A stretch of 64,000 nucleotides of DNA from Paenibacillus sp. FSL K6-3182 (lineage in GTDB: Bacteria; Bacillota; Bacilli; Paenibacillales; Paenibacillaceae): contig NZ_CP150265.1 of assembly GCF_037976325.1 (NCBI RefSeq), positions 386,001 to 450,000 on the forward strand, written 5' to 3'. Both the position numbers and the translations under genes were made by a program. Of the stretch, positions 43,600 through 52,192 are shown piece by piece. The notes below the pieces were generated by a model. The model ran no database searches. It was not told the origin of the DNA and worked only from the letters and a program-made list of their open reading frames with translations. Every line of letters starts with the position of its first letter. The stretch's first letter is position 1.

Positions 43600-45015
43600 T
43601 TATACTTGTGCTACTTTGATAAGATTGGTTGCCCCTGCTTGGCCGATTGGCACGCCAGCGGAAAGCACGATAATATCGCCTGTATCAATAAGCCCAGTCA
43701 GCTTGGCATTGCGGATAGCGGACTCGAACATTTCGTCTGTTGTTGTTACTGCATCGCCTTTAACCGGAATAACGCCGGAGAGCAAGCAAATTTTTGGAAG
43801 CACATGATCATGCTGCGTAATCGCGATAATTGGTGACATCGGACGGTACTTGGATACCATGCGAGCAGTAAAGCCGCTTTCCGTTGAAGTAAGGATTGCT
43901 TTGGCGCTCAGCTCAAGCGAGGAGCTAACGACACCTTGGCTAATTACCTCCGTAATGTTCGTGCTTTGCTGCGATCTCTTTTTATCGAATTGCTCTTTAT
44001 AATCGATCATGGATTCCGCTTTTCTTGCGATGGAAGCCATTGTCCGTACGGATGGGATGGGGTATTTTCCAGCAGCTGTCTCGCCGGAGAGCATCACGAC
44101 GTCAGCGCCTTGAATAACCGCATTGGCTACGTCGCTTACTTCAGCCCGAGTTGGACGCGGGTTAACCTGCATCGATTCGAGCATATGTGTAGCAACAATA
44201 ACCGGCTTGCCTACAAGATTACATTTGTTGATCATCTCACGCTGCATCATCGGCACGTCTTCGATCGGTACCTCAACGCCTAGATCACCACGAGCGACCA
44301 TAATGCCATCGGATGCTTCGATAATTGCATCAAGGTTTTGCATGCCCTCAGCGTTCTCAATTTTGGAAATGATTTGTACATGGCTTGCATTTGCTTCTTC
44401 AAGAATGTTGCGGATTTCCAAGATGTCCTCTGCTTTTCTTACGAAGGAAGCAGCAATGATCTCAACATTATGTTTGATGCCAAAGTGAATATGCACCACA
44501 TCGCGCTCCGTTACGCCTGGCAGCGTCGTTTTGATGCCTGGCAGGTTAACGCCTTTGCGAGGTTTCAATATGCCGCCGCTCACGATTTTGCAACGAATAT
44601 CGTTACCTTCCACCGACAGTACCGTCAGATCAACAAGTCCATCATCAATGAGAATCTGGTCGCCTGTTTTTACGACAAGCGGAAGCTCGGAATAGTTTAC
44701 AGGAAGACGAGTCGCATCGCCGAGTACATCCTCCGTCGTGAGAATCAATTCTTCACCGATAACCAGCTCGCAAGACGCTTCCTTCAGCTTGCCGATCCGC
44801 ACCTCAGGACCTTTAATATCCATCATAATGGGAACAAAAGTGTTCAGCTCGCGTGCAGCCTGCCGTATATTGTTCATTCGCATAACGTGATCTTCTAATT
44901 CGCCGTGAGCCATATTCAGTCTACCAACGGTCATCCCTGCTTGGATCATTTCTTTAATCGTCGAAACGGAGTCGCAAGCGGGCCCCATTGTACAAATAAT
45001 TTTTGTTTTTAGCAT
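43600..45015 (-). CDS. pyk: Pyruvate kinase (divergent paralogue without C-terminal extra domain)
   Basis: The 471-residue enzyme has the A, B and C domains of pyruvate kinase and lacks the C-terminal PEP-utiliser-like domain seen in Bacillus Pyk (about 585 residues). Landmarks are KTKIICTMGPACDS, the catalytic region IISKIENAEGMQNLDAII (Lys and Glu), VARGDLGVE, and HMLESMQVNPRPTRAEVSD (in parts). RLNMAHGE replaces the usual RLNFSHG, and MDIKGPEVRIG replaces LDTKGPEIRTG, so the Ser that binds K+ is Ala. AAGGAGG precedes the ATG. Probably a second isozyme with altered regulation. Confidence 0.9.
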   Translation of the reverse strand: MLKTKIICTMGPACDSVSTIKEMIQAGMTVGRLNMAHGELEDHVMRMNNIRQAARELNTFVPIMMDIKGPEVRIGKLKEASCELVIGEELILTTEDVLGDATRLPVNYSELPLVVKTGDQILIDDGLVDLTVLSVEGNDIRCKIVSGGILKPRKGVNLPGIKTTLPGVTERDVVHIHFGIKHNVEIIAASFVRKAEDILEIRNILEEANASHVQIISKIENAEGMQNLDAIIEASDGIMVARGDLGVEVPIEDVPMMQREMINKCNLVGKPVIVATHMLESMQVNPRPTRAEVSDVANAVIQGADVVMLSGETAAGKYPIPSVRTMASIARKAESMIDYKEQFDKKRSQQSTNITEVISQGVVSSSLELSAKAILTSTESGFTARMVSKYRPMSPIIAITQHDHVLPKICLLSGVIPVKGDAVTTTDEMFESAIRNAKLTGLIDTGDIIVLSAGVPIGQAGATNLIKVAQV

Positions 45016-45120
45016 GTTGTAGGCCTCCTTATTTTTTTCATTGTAACGTGAAAAGTCGAAAGGAGATAAGAACTATAGTACAATGAATGTACAATAGTAC
45101 GGTTCTAAGGAGCGTTCATT

Positions 45121-45903
45121 ATGCTGGCAATTATGGATGTGCATCAGGACAACGGGGCGGATTGGTACGAGGAAGGTGAGGGGCGCATGTTATCCTTTCA
45201 TCTCTCGTTAGTGACTTATGGGAAATGTGTATATTGGGTGAACGAGGAGAAGGTGATTTTGGAAAAAGGAGATTTGCTCCTTATACCGGGGCATATTCCA
45301 TACTATGGTAAAAGCGTTCCAACGGTCGTCCACACGAAGTATGTGGTCAATTTTTGCAAAATCGCTTCCGAGTGCAGCCTTCCTCTGCTTCAGCTGGAAG
45401 AGCCGTTAAAGCAACGGCTCGGGCGCTTTGAAGTTATACAAGAGAGGCTGCGGGGAGTTTGGACACAATACAAAGAGAAACCGCCTTACTATGAACTCAT
45501 GGCAGAGGCGCTGCTTACGGAAGCACTGGTCTATCTCAATCAAGAGAAGGATCGCGGAATGATTTCCTCGGACAAGCATCGGCGTGTTGACAGCATGAAG
45601 CAATATATTTCGACGCATTATCGCGAGAGGGTGACGAAGGAGGAGCTGGGGGATGTCATTAATACGACACCGAATTATGCGGCTACTTTGTTTAAGGCGG
45701 TTACGAACCAGACGATCAGCGAATATGTACACAATCAGCGAATGAAGACGGCGATCTACATGCTGACCGAATCGCAGCTGATGATTAGTGAAATCGCCGA
45801 CTATTTAGGATATAACGATGTTTCGTATTTTTACCGTATATTCAAGCGCATTGTTGGCAGCTCGCCATCTGATTTCCTGCATGAGCGCTCTTCAACCGTT
45901 TAA
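45121..45903 (+). CDS. AraC-family transcriptional regulator with cupin-like N-terminus
   Basis: The 260-residue protein has an N-terminal sugar-sensing cupin region (VILEKGDLLLIPGHIPYYGKS) and a C-terminal AraC double HTH (residues about 160-255: ELGDVINTTPNYAATLFKAV, then ISEIADYLGYNDVSYFYRIFKR in parts). AAGGAG precedes the ATG. It is divergent from pyk with 105 bases between. TACAAT occurs twice there, 11 bases apart, possibly an operator or -10 element. Its target is likely a neighbouring gene or itself. Confidence 0.9.
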   Translation: MLAIMDVHQDNGADWYEEGEGRMLSFHLSLVTYGKCVYWVNEEKVILEKGDLLLIPGHIPYYGKSVPTVVHTKYVVNFCKIASECSLPLLQLEEPLKQRLGRFEVIQERLRGVWTQYKEKPPYYELMAEALLTEALVYLNQEKDRGMISSDKHRRVDSMKQYISTHYRERVTKEELGDVINTTPNYAATLFKAVTNQTISEYVHNQRMKTAIYMLTESQLMISEIADYLGYNDVSYFYRIFKRIVGSSPSDFLHERSSTV

Positions 45904-45921
45904 TTGATTTTTATCAAATTT

Positions 45922-45963
45922 AAAAAACTTCACTGACGGAGGATGTCAGTGAAGTTTTTTTAT
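45922..45963 (+). terminator. Terminator after the AraC gene
   Basis: AAAAAACTTCACTGAC, loop GGAGGAT, GTCAGTGAAGTTTTTT: a perfect 16-bp stem with T tail. Confidence 0.9.
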
Positions 45964-46001
45964 AATAGGGGTATTCAGATATTACAAAAGGAGTGTTTAT
46001 T

Positions 46002-46631
46002 ATGCAGACAAAAAAAGTATATCTTTATGTTTTTGATACGATGGCAGATTGGGAAGTAGGTTATTTAACTGCTGAACTTAACTCGGGGAGGTATTTTAAA
46101 AAAGAGGTAGCACCTTTAGAAGTTATTACAGTCGGCGTGGATAAAAATCCTGCTACTACAATGGGCGGATTGAAAATATTGCCTGCTATTTCTATTGAAG
46201 AGTGTAGTTTGGAAAGTACGGATGTACTCGTTCTTCCAGGCGGAGATACTTGGATGGAAGCCATTCACGAGCCTATTTTGAAAAAAGCATCAAAAGCATT
46301 AGAAGGAGGAACAGTAGTTGCAGCGATTTGTGGCGCTACAATGGGACTTGCAAAGATGGGAGCGCTCGACTCAAGAAGACATACAAGTAACGATCTCGAT
46401 TATTTGAAAATGATTTGTCCTAATTATACGGGAGAAAAATATTATGAAACGGAGCCTGCAGTAACAGATGGAAACTTAATTACTGCATCAGGTATAGCCC
46501 CGCTGGAATTTACGATGCATGTACTGCAGCTGTTGGATGTTTTTGCGCCAAAAACATTACAGGCTTGGTTCAAGCTTTATCAGACTCATGAATCAAAATA
46601 TTTCTTCGAATTAATGGATTCTGTATCGTAA
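46002..46631 (+). CDS. DJ-1/PfpI family protein
   Basis: The ATG follows AAAGGAG; an upstream GTG is too close. The 209-residue protein has the class-1 glutamine-amidotransferase-like fold with the nucleophile elbow VAAICGAT (Cys110) and a conserved Glu18 in DWEVGY, the pair typical of DJ-1/YajL. LVLPGGDTW is the family strand. Deglycase, protease or transcription-related roles are known in the superfamily; the role here is not assignable. The 3' end overlaps the convergent MFS gene by 21 bases. Confidence 0.88.
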   Translation: MQTKKVYLYVFDTMADWEVGYLTAELNSGRYFKKEVAPLEVITVGVDKNPATTMGGLKILPAISIEECSLESTDVLVLPGGDTWMEAIHEPILKKASKALEGGTVVAAICGATMGLAKMGALDSRRHTSNDLDYLKMICPNYTGEKYYETEPAVTDGNLITASGIAPLEFTMHVLQLLDVFAPKTLQAWFKLYQTHESKYFFELMDSVS

Positions 46632-47996
46632 TGAATCCCGGCGCCGCCGGTTCAGGAATACCAAAGACAACGCAATGAGCGTGAGGATAATTCCAAGCAC
46701 GTGAAATCCCTCGAAGCTGAACGTATCGCCCATAACGATACCTATCAGCAATGAGGAGAGGATGGTTCCAAAGTATCTGGATGTATTAAATAATCCGGAT
46801 GCTACACCGATTATTTCTTTTGGAGAGCTTTGGAACAAGGATGCTTGCATCCCAACATTGTTCAGCCCGTTGCTAATGCCGAATGCAGCCAAAGCGAGAC
46901 ATACGCTGATAACCGGTGAATTTTGATTCAATGTGACGAGCCACACTGACCCAAGTGTCATGAGAATGGCAGATACCAGCAATGCTGGTCTTGGTCCTGA
47001 TTTATCGATCCATCGTCCTGCGATTGGAGAAGTAACTAGCGAGCATAAGCCTAAGCTTAGCATGAGAATCCCGGTTTGGAACTCACTGACATGGCGCACC
47101 ATTTGCAAGTAGGATGGTAGCCCGAAAAAGAGCGAGTAGTATAGTACGTTAACGAGCATGAATTCTACATTAACCCAAGTCATCGCAGGATATTTGGCGA
47201 ATGTGCGCAGTGGAATAAAAGGTGACGCCGCTTTTAACTCATGTCGTACGAATGCCCCCAGCGCAGCAAGGCCGATCAGCAAGAAAATACCATTTCCGAA
47301 TGAGAGATGTCCAGATGATTTGGCTGAGAGCAATGAAGCGAGCAGGGCAACCAGACCTACTGTAAAGAGCAAGATTCCTGACGCATCTATCAAATCCAAC
47401 CACATACGAAAAGACATGTTCTTGGCAACGTGCACTCGCGGTTCATCCTTAGGGATAGTTCTCCAAGCTAATAGAAAGCTAGCCACCGCAAATGGAATAT
47501 TGACGAAAAAGATAGCCGTCCAATCCCACGAATGAGTCAAGATCCCCCCAATAAAGGGGCCTATGGCTGCCGCTCCCGATAGAAAGATGGACAAAACAGA
47601 CAGCGCAGTCGCTTGTTTCTCCGTAATATGAATGCGTACAATAGCCATTCCAACGGCAACCATCATGCTTGTTCCAATGGCTTGCACAACGCGGAACACT
47701 ATGAGCCATCCGAAGTTTGGTGATAGCGGAGCTAGTAATGATGCAACGAAGGCTACAACAAGGCCGGCAAGGAAGATTTTCCTGCGCCCGAATAAATCGC
47801 TGGCCTTTCCCATAATAGGCTGAGCGATGCTGCTTGCAATGTAAAAGGAAAAAATAATCCAAGAAACACTTGTAAAATCAAGTTGGAATACATGCTGCAG
47901 ACGTGGAATAGCAACTGAAACCATCGAAGAATTTAATGGGTTCAATAGTATCCCTAGACCAACGGAGATCATTAACCACCTGCTGCGAACACTCAT
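46611..47996 (-). CDS. MFS exporter, DHA2 family
   Basis: The ATG at MSVRSRWLMISV follows GGGGGC at about ten bases; an ATG 16 codons upstream lacks a site. The 461-residue protein has 14 predicted TM helices, with GILLNPLNSSMVSVAIPRL in TM1, IVFRVVQAIGTSMMVAVGMAI, and motif C (GAAAIGPFIGGILTHS). It is divergent from a LysR regulator that probably controls it. Drug or metabolite export is the family function. Confidence 0.9.
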   Translation of the reverse strand: MSVRSRWLMISVGLGILLNPLNSSMVSVAIPRLQHVFQLDFTSVSWIIFSFYIASSIAQPIMGKASDLFGRRKIFLAGLVVAFVASLLAPLSPNFGWLIVFRVVQAIGTSMMVAVGMAIVRIHITEKQATALSVLSIFLSGAAAIGPFIGGILTHSWDWTAIFFVNIPFAVASFLLAWRTIPKDEPRVHVAKNMSFRMWLDLIDASGILLFTVGLVALLASLLSAKSSGHLSFGNGIFLLIGLAALGAFVRHELKAASPFIPLRTFAKYPAMTWVNVEFMLVNVLYYSLFFGLPSYLQMVRHVSEFQTGILMLSLGLCSLVTSPIAGRWIDKSGPRPALLVSAILMTLGSVWLVTLNQNSPVISVCLALAAFGISNGLNNVGMQASLFQSSPKEIIGVASGLFNTSRYFGTILSSLLIGIVMGDTFSFEGFHVLGIILTLIALSLVFLNRRRRDSLRYRIH

Positions 47997-48046
47997 TTTT
48001 GAATCGCCCCCAAATCGTATTAATGTCATCGTACTTGAAATCATTT

Positions 48047-48098
48047 ATTCATTCCAACGCATTTGATGCTATAATCTCATTGACTTGAGGGAATGAAT
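48047..48098. promoter_or_regulatory. LysR/MFS divergent promoter region with inverted repeat
   Basis: ATTCATTCC and GGAATGAAT are perfect 9-base inverted arms 34 bases apart, flanking a TATAAT (48070-48075) that fits the lysR promoter with ATTCAT as a weak -35. The two arms may be half-sites for the LysR protein. Confidence 0.5.
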
Positions 48099-48109
48099 GG
48101 GGGCGCAAA

Positions 48110-48997
48110 ATGGAACTTCTTCAACTGCAATATTTTCTTACGGTAGCTCGTTTGGAGCATATGACCGAAGCTGCACGCAATCTGCACGTTACTCAGTCTT
48201 CACTAAGCAAAACGATTGGGCGCTTGGAGGAGGATTTAGGGGTTCCCTTATTCGATCGAATAGGGAGAAATTTGCGATTGAATGAGTATGGCAGCCTATT
48301 CCTCCGCCGTGCAGAAAGGGCTTTGTTTGAATTGGAGCAGGGGAAGCAGGAGCTTAGCGATTTATCCAGCCTGGAACATAGCACGCTCAAATTAGCAGTG
48401 ACCACTGCAAGCAAATTGCCCAATATCCTTCGTGAGTTTCGGAAAAAACGTCCTGATATTCAATTTCATGTGCAAATGCTCGCCACACAGGAAATGGTTA
48501 CGCTTCTTGATAGAGGAGAAGTGGATTTTTGCTTGTCCTCGCCTCCTATAGAAGGGGATGATATCGAATGTCAAATCGTGTTTATCGACCCGATCCTTGT
48601 AGCTGTTCCAAAGGGGCATCGGCTGGCAGATCGAAGCAGCGTATCTTTGGCAGAGCTAAGGGATGAATGGTTTGTCGGAGTGAAAAGAGGTTACGGTACG
48701 CGCGATTTAGTTGACTCTTTATGCGAATCGATTGGATTTGTACCAAAATATGTGTATGAGGGGGATGAACCTGCAAGGCTTAGCATGCTTGTAGAGGCCG
48801 ATATAGGTATAGCCTTCTTACCCAGCACGGCAAGGAATTCGCGGGAACAAATCCATTATCTCCAAATAGAGAATCGCGAATTAGTACGGGAGATAGCACT
48901 ATTATGGCATAGGAATCGGTACATTTCGCGAGCTGCTCTGGAATTTCGTGAGGTCGTTGTAGCGTATTTTGAAGCGTTATCCAAACAAAGCATTTAA
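48110..48997 (+). CDS. LysR-family transcriptional regulator
   Basis: The 295-residue protein has the LysR winged HTH (MELLQLQYFLTVARLEHMTEAARNLHVTQSSLSKTIGRLE, in parts) and a type-2 periplasmic-binding effector domain (residues about 90-290). The ATG follows GGGGG. The gene is divergent from the DHA2 exporter. Arms in the shared promoter are probable binding sites. The ligand is unknown. Confidence 0.93.
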   Translation: MELLQLQYFLTVARLEHMTEAARNLHVTQSSLSKTIGRLEEDLGVPLFDRIGRNLRLNEYGSLFLRRAERALFELEQGKQELSDLSSLEHSTLKLAVTTASKLPNILREFRKKRPDIQFHVQMLATQEMVTLLDRGEVDFCLSSPPIEGDDIECQIVFIDPILVAVPKGHRLADRSSVSLAELRDEWFVGVKRGYGTRDLVDSLCESIGFVPKYVYEGDEPARLSMLVEADIGIAFLPSTARNSREQIHYLQIENRELVREIALLWHRNRYISRAALEFREVVVAYFEALSKQSI

Positions 48998-49021
48998 TCG
49001 TGCTTCTCCACTAATTCATCA

Positions 49022-49052
49022 TAAAAGGCTGCCGGCGACGGCAGCCTTCTTG
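49022..49052 (+). terminator. Terminator after the LysR gene
   Basis: AAAGGCTGCC, loop GGCGAC, GGCAGCCTT, followed by CTTGTTTG. Confidence 0.75.
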
Positions 49053-49076
49053 TTTGCATGATCTGGCTTTTCCAAG

Positions 49077-49481
49077 CTAATCAGAAATATTTCGGGTATA
49101 GTATTCGATGATATCTTTACGGCGAATAATACCAAGAAAGACGCGATCGGTGTCTACGACGGGAACGAAGTTCTGATCGGCCGCCAGCGCCAGCATATCG
49201 TCCAAATCGGCGTTGATCGCGACACATTCGACTTTCATCCGTTTTTTGATAGAGACGACAGGAATTTCGTGCATCGTATCGAAGGTGAGGCCGGGTGTGG
49301 CTTTCAACTTCCATAATAAATCCCCTTCGGAAAGTGTTCCGAAATATAAGCCATTGTCGTCCAAGATCGGAATGGCTGTATAGTGGCTAGCCTCTAATTT
49401 ATCTATGGCTTCTTTCATATTAGAGGATGTCATGAGGTATGAGACCTCGTTTTTTGGAAATAAAAACGATTTGATGTCCAT
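49077..49481 (-). CDS. CBS-domain pair protein
   Basis: The 134-residue cytoplasmic protein has two CBS domains (one from residue about 9, GLYFGTLSEGDLLWKL; the second ending NFVPVVDTDRVFLGIIRRKDIIEYY), the fold that binds adenosyl nucleotides. It has no other domain, so it probably acts as a stand-alone energy sensor or as a partner of another protein. AAAGGAG precedes the ATG. It lies just upstream of, and divergent from, the thrS T-box. Confidence 0.88.
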   Translation of the reverse strand: MDIKSFLFPKNEVSYLMTSSNMKEAIDKLEASHYTAIPILDDNGLYFGTLSEGDLLWKLKATPGLTFDTMHEIPVVSIKKRMKVECVAINADLDDMLALAADQNFVPVVDTDRVFLGIIRRKDIIEYYTRNISD

Positions 49482-49649
49482 TGAATCACGCTCCTTTGGT
49501 ATATTAAAGCATATTTTGTCCGATGGTGCATGTGGAAGTGACTGGGCACGTCTAAAATGATCGAATAAAAATGCTAAAAATTATGCTTATTTCCATGAAT
49601 ACTTGGCTGCAGTTGACTTATTAGAACATTCGAATTACAATTTAGCCAT

Positions 49650-49955
49650 AAATAGGCATTGACCAAAGACAAGATTACCTTATACGAGCTGTCCAGAGAG
49701 AGAGGCTAAGGCTGAGAGCTTCTCCAGCAACCGAATGTGTAATTACCCCTTTGCAGCCGTGTTATTGAACCCGCTGTTTGCATAAAGCGATTGTAAATAA
49801 CACCGATTCATCCTCGTTACCGGGTGCTCAATAAGGATCTTGCTGTAACTTTAAGTCTGGCGGATAGCCAGTCATATAAAGCAGCAGATCGAATGAGGGT
49901 GGAACCACGAGCTGAACGCACTCGTCCCTTGGTGGGAGAGATGTGTTTTTTTTGC
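49650..49955 (+). promoter_or_regulatory. Threonine T-box riboswitch before thrS
   Basis: The leader carries the T-box consensus AGGGTGGAACCACG (49896-49909), with TGGA as the tRNA-acceptor-pairing bulge. An AGAGAGAG segment and a GAGAG segment of Stem I occur at 49690-49720, and an ACC triplet (49745) is in the region expected for the threonine specifier. CTCGTCCC...GGGAGAG forms the terminator stem before an eight-T run (49946). Uncharged tRNA-Thr would allow readthrough to thrS. The exact specifier loop is my inference. Confidence 0.85.
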
Positions 49956-49985
49956 GTTCAACTACATTCGATCGGAGGCTGCATG

Positions 49986-51899
49986 ATGAGTATTGCAATT
50001 ACATTACCGAATGGAACAGTTAAGGAGTATCCACAGGGGACAACCGCCGCGCAATTGGCGGAATCAATCAGTACTGGCCTTGGCAAAAATGCAGTCGCGG
50101 GAAAAGTCGATGGCAGGCTCGTCGATCTGAACGAGCCCATCCAAGCAAGCAGCAGCGTTGAAATTATTACGCTCGATGGTGCTGATGGTTTAGCGATTTA
50201 CCGTCACAGTACAGCACATGTTATGGCACAAGCTATAAAACGTATTTACGGGGAAAAGGCAGTGAAGCTCGGGATTGGTCCTGTTATTGAGGATGGTTTC
50301 TACTATGACATTGATATCGAGAAGCCGTTGTCTACAGATGATCTTGCTGCGATAGAAGCGGAGATGAGCAAGGTTATTCAAGAAAACCTGCCTATTACGC
50401 GTCGTGAAGTGAGTCGCGAGGAAGCGACAGCTTTATTCGCACAGGAGGAAGAACCGCTCAAACTGGAGTTAATTCGTGATTTGCCGGACGATTCCATTAT
50501 TTCGCTGTATGAGCAAGGCGAGTTTGTTGACCTTTGCCGCGGTCCGCATTTACCTTCCACAGGACGCATCAAGGCGTTCAAGCTGCTAAGTGTAGCAGGC
50601 GCTTACTGGCGTGGCAATTCGGACAACAAAATGCTGCAGCGGATATATGGCACGTCCTTCCCGAAAAAGGCTCAGCTTGATGAGCATTTGCACCTGCTGG
50701 AGGAAGCGAAGAAGCGTGATCACCGCAAGCTTGGCAAGGAATTGGAGCTGTTCATGTTCTCAGAAGAGGCGCCGGGCATGCCGTTCTACCTTCCGAACGG
50801 CATGACAATTCGTACGGAGCTGGAGAGCCTGATTCGCGAGAAGCAGCGGCAGCGGGATTATGAGGAAGTACGCACGCCATTTATGATGAACCAGCGGATG
50901 TGGGAGCAATCGGGTCACTGGGATCATTATAAGGACAATATGTATTTTACAAATGTGGATGACACGGCTTATGCGCTAAAACCGATGAACTGCCCGGGGC
51001 ATATGTTGATTTTCAAAAACAGTCTGCATTCGTATAGAGAGCTTCCGATTCGGATGTCGGAATTTGGCCAGGTTCATCGCCATGAGTACTCGGGGGCTCT
51101 GAACGGCATGATGCGGGTGCGTACGTTTTGCCAGGATGATGCACATATATTCGTGCGGCCTGATCAGATTGAAGCAGAGATTAGCCATGCAATCGCATTG
51201 ATCGACCATATCTACGGCGTATTCGGTTTTGATTTCAAAATTGAGCTGTCGACTAGACCAGAGGACTCAATGGGTTCCGAGGAGCTATGGGATCAAGCGG
51301 AGCAATCGCTGCGCAGCGTACTGGACAGCCGCAATATTCAATATCGCGTAAATGAGGGCGACGGTGCATTTTATGGGCCGAAAATCGACTTTCATATCCT
51401 CGATGCTTTGAAGCGGAGCTGGCAATGCGGCACGATTCAGCTTGATTTCCAAATGCCTGAGAAATTTGATTTATCCTATATTGGCGAAGACAACCAGAAG
51501 CATCGCCCTGTCGTTATTCATCGTGCGGTATATGGATCGATTGATCGTTTTATCGGTATATTGACAGAGCATTATTCAGGAGCATTCCCATTATGGCTCG
51601 CACCTGTTCAGGTTAAGCTGCTGCCTGTCTCGGAGAAATATATCGATTATGCCTTGCAGGTGAAGGAAGCACTCGCTGAAGCGGGCATTCGCACTAAAGT
51701 GGATACTCGGAATGAGAAGCTGGGTTATAAAATTCGCGAGGCTGGCCTTGAAAAGGTGCCTTACACATTTGTACTCGGTGAGAGTGAGAAAAATGCGGGC
51801 AGCGTTGCTATTAGAAAAAGAGGCGAAGGTGATCTCGGATCACTAGCGATTGCTGAGGTTGTACAGCGGATTAAGGATGAGGTGCTGGCTAAATCGTAA
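49986..51899 (+). CDS. thrS: Threonyl-tRNA synthetase
   Basis: The ATG at MSIAITLPNG lies seven bases after GGAGG; the preceding ATG is only four away. The 637-residue class II synthetase has a TGS domain (about 1-61), the editing domain with HSTAH (His74, His78) and CRGPHLPSTG, and a catalytic core with MNCPGHM (zinc Cys), QVHRHEYSG, and VIHRAVYGSIDRF, then an anticodon-binding domain. Length and order are normal. Expression is controlled by the T-box before it. Confidence 0.97.
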   Translation: MSIAITLPNGTVKEYPQGTTAAQLAESISTGLGKNAVAGKVDGRLVDLNEPIQASSSVEIITLDGADGLAIYRHSTAHVMAQAIKRIYGEKAVKLGIGPVIEDGFYYDIDIEKPLSTDDLAAIEAEMSKVIQENLPITRREVSREEATALFAQEEEPLKLELIRDLPDDSIISLYEQGEFVDLCRGPHLPSTGRIKAFKLLSVAGAYWRGNSDNKMLQRIYGTSFPKKAQLDEHLHLLEEAKKRDHRKLGKELELFMFSEEAPGMPFYLPNGMTIRTELESLIREKQRQRDYEEVRTPFMMNQRMWEQSGHWDHYKDNMYFTNVDDTAYALKPMNCPGHMLIFKNSLHSYRELPIRMSEFGQVHRHEYSGALNGMMRVRTFCQDDAHIFVRPDQIEAEISHAIALIDHIYGVFGFDFKIELSTRPEDSMGSEELWDQAEQSLRSVLDSRNIQYRVNEGDGAFYGPKIDFHILDALKRSWQCGTIQLDFQMPEKFDLSYIGEDNQKHRPVVIHRAVYGSIDRFIGILTEHYSGAFPLWLAPVQVKLLPVSEKYIDYALQVKEALAEAGIRTKVDTRNEKLGYKIREAGLEKVPYTFVLGESEKNAGSVAIRKRGEGDLGSLAIAEVVQRIKDEVLAKS

Positions 51900-52005
51900 G
51901 ATGGCTAACGCGGCTGCAGCATGGTGCAATAAAGGAGCGACAGCTGTTCCACGTTGGAATTGGTCATCCATGGAAGAGCTAGCGCTTGAATGACAAATAA
52001 AATCG

Positions 52006-52140
52006 TTGACAGAAGCAATATATATAATCTATAGTAAGCTCATCGGAATTATAAGGAATTGAGCTGATTAGACGACTAAAAGCTCTTATTTCACGGAACG
52101 GCGCAAACAGCCGGCATCGTGGAATAAGAGCTTTTCTGTT
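52006..52140 (+). promoter_or_regulatory. Promoter and hairpin in the metQ leader
   Basis: TTGACA (52006), 18 bp, TATAGT (52030) form a good promoter. Within the transcript it would start, AAAAGCTCTTATTTCACG (52078-52095) and CGTGGAATAAGAGCTTTT pair with one mismatch and are followed by CTGTTTTTC, an intrinsic terminator ending about 50 bases before metQ. No SAM riboswitch consensus is visible. The hairpin may be an attenuator, or the terminator of thrS placed late. Confidence 0.5.
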
Positions 52141-52192
52141 TTTCTAGACATGTAATCAGCTTGAAAAACAAATAGGAAGCAGGGGAGATCAT

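Noticed and set aside
51900..52192. SAM (S-box) riboswitch before metQ
   Set aside because: The conserved S-box core sequences are not present; only a terminator-like hairpin is seen.
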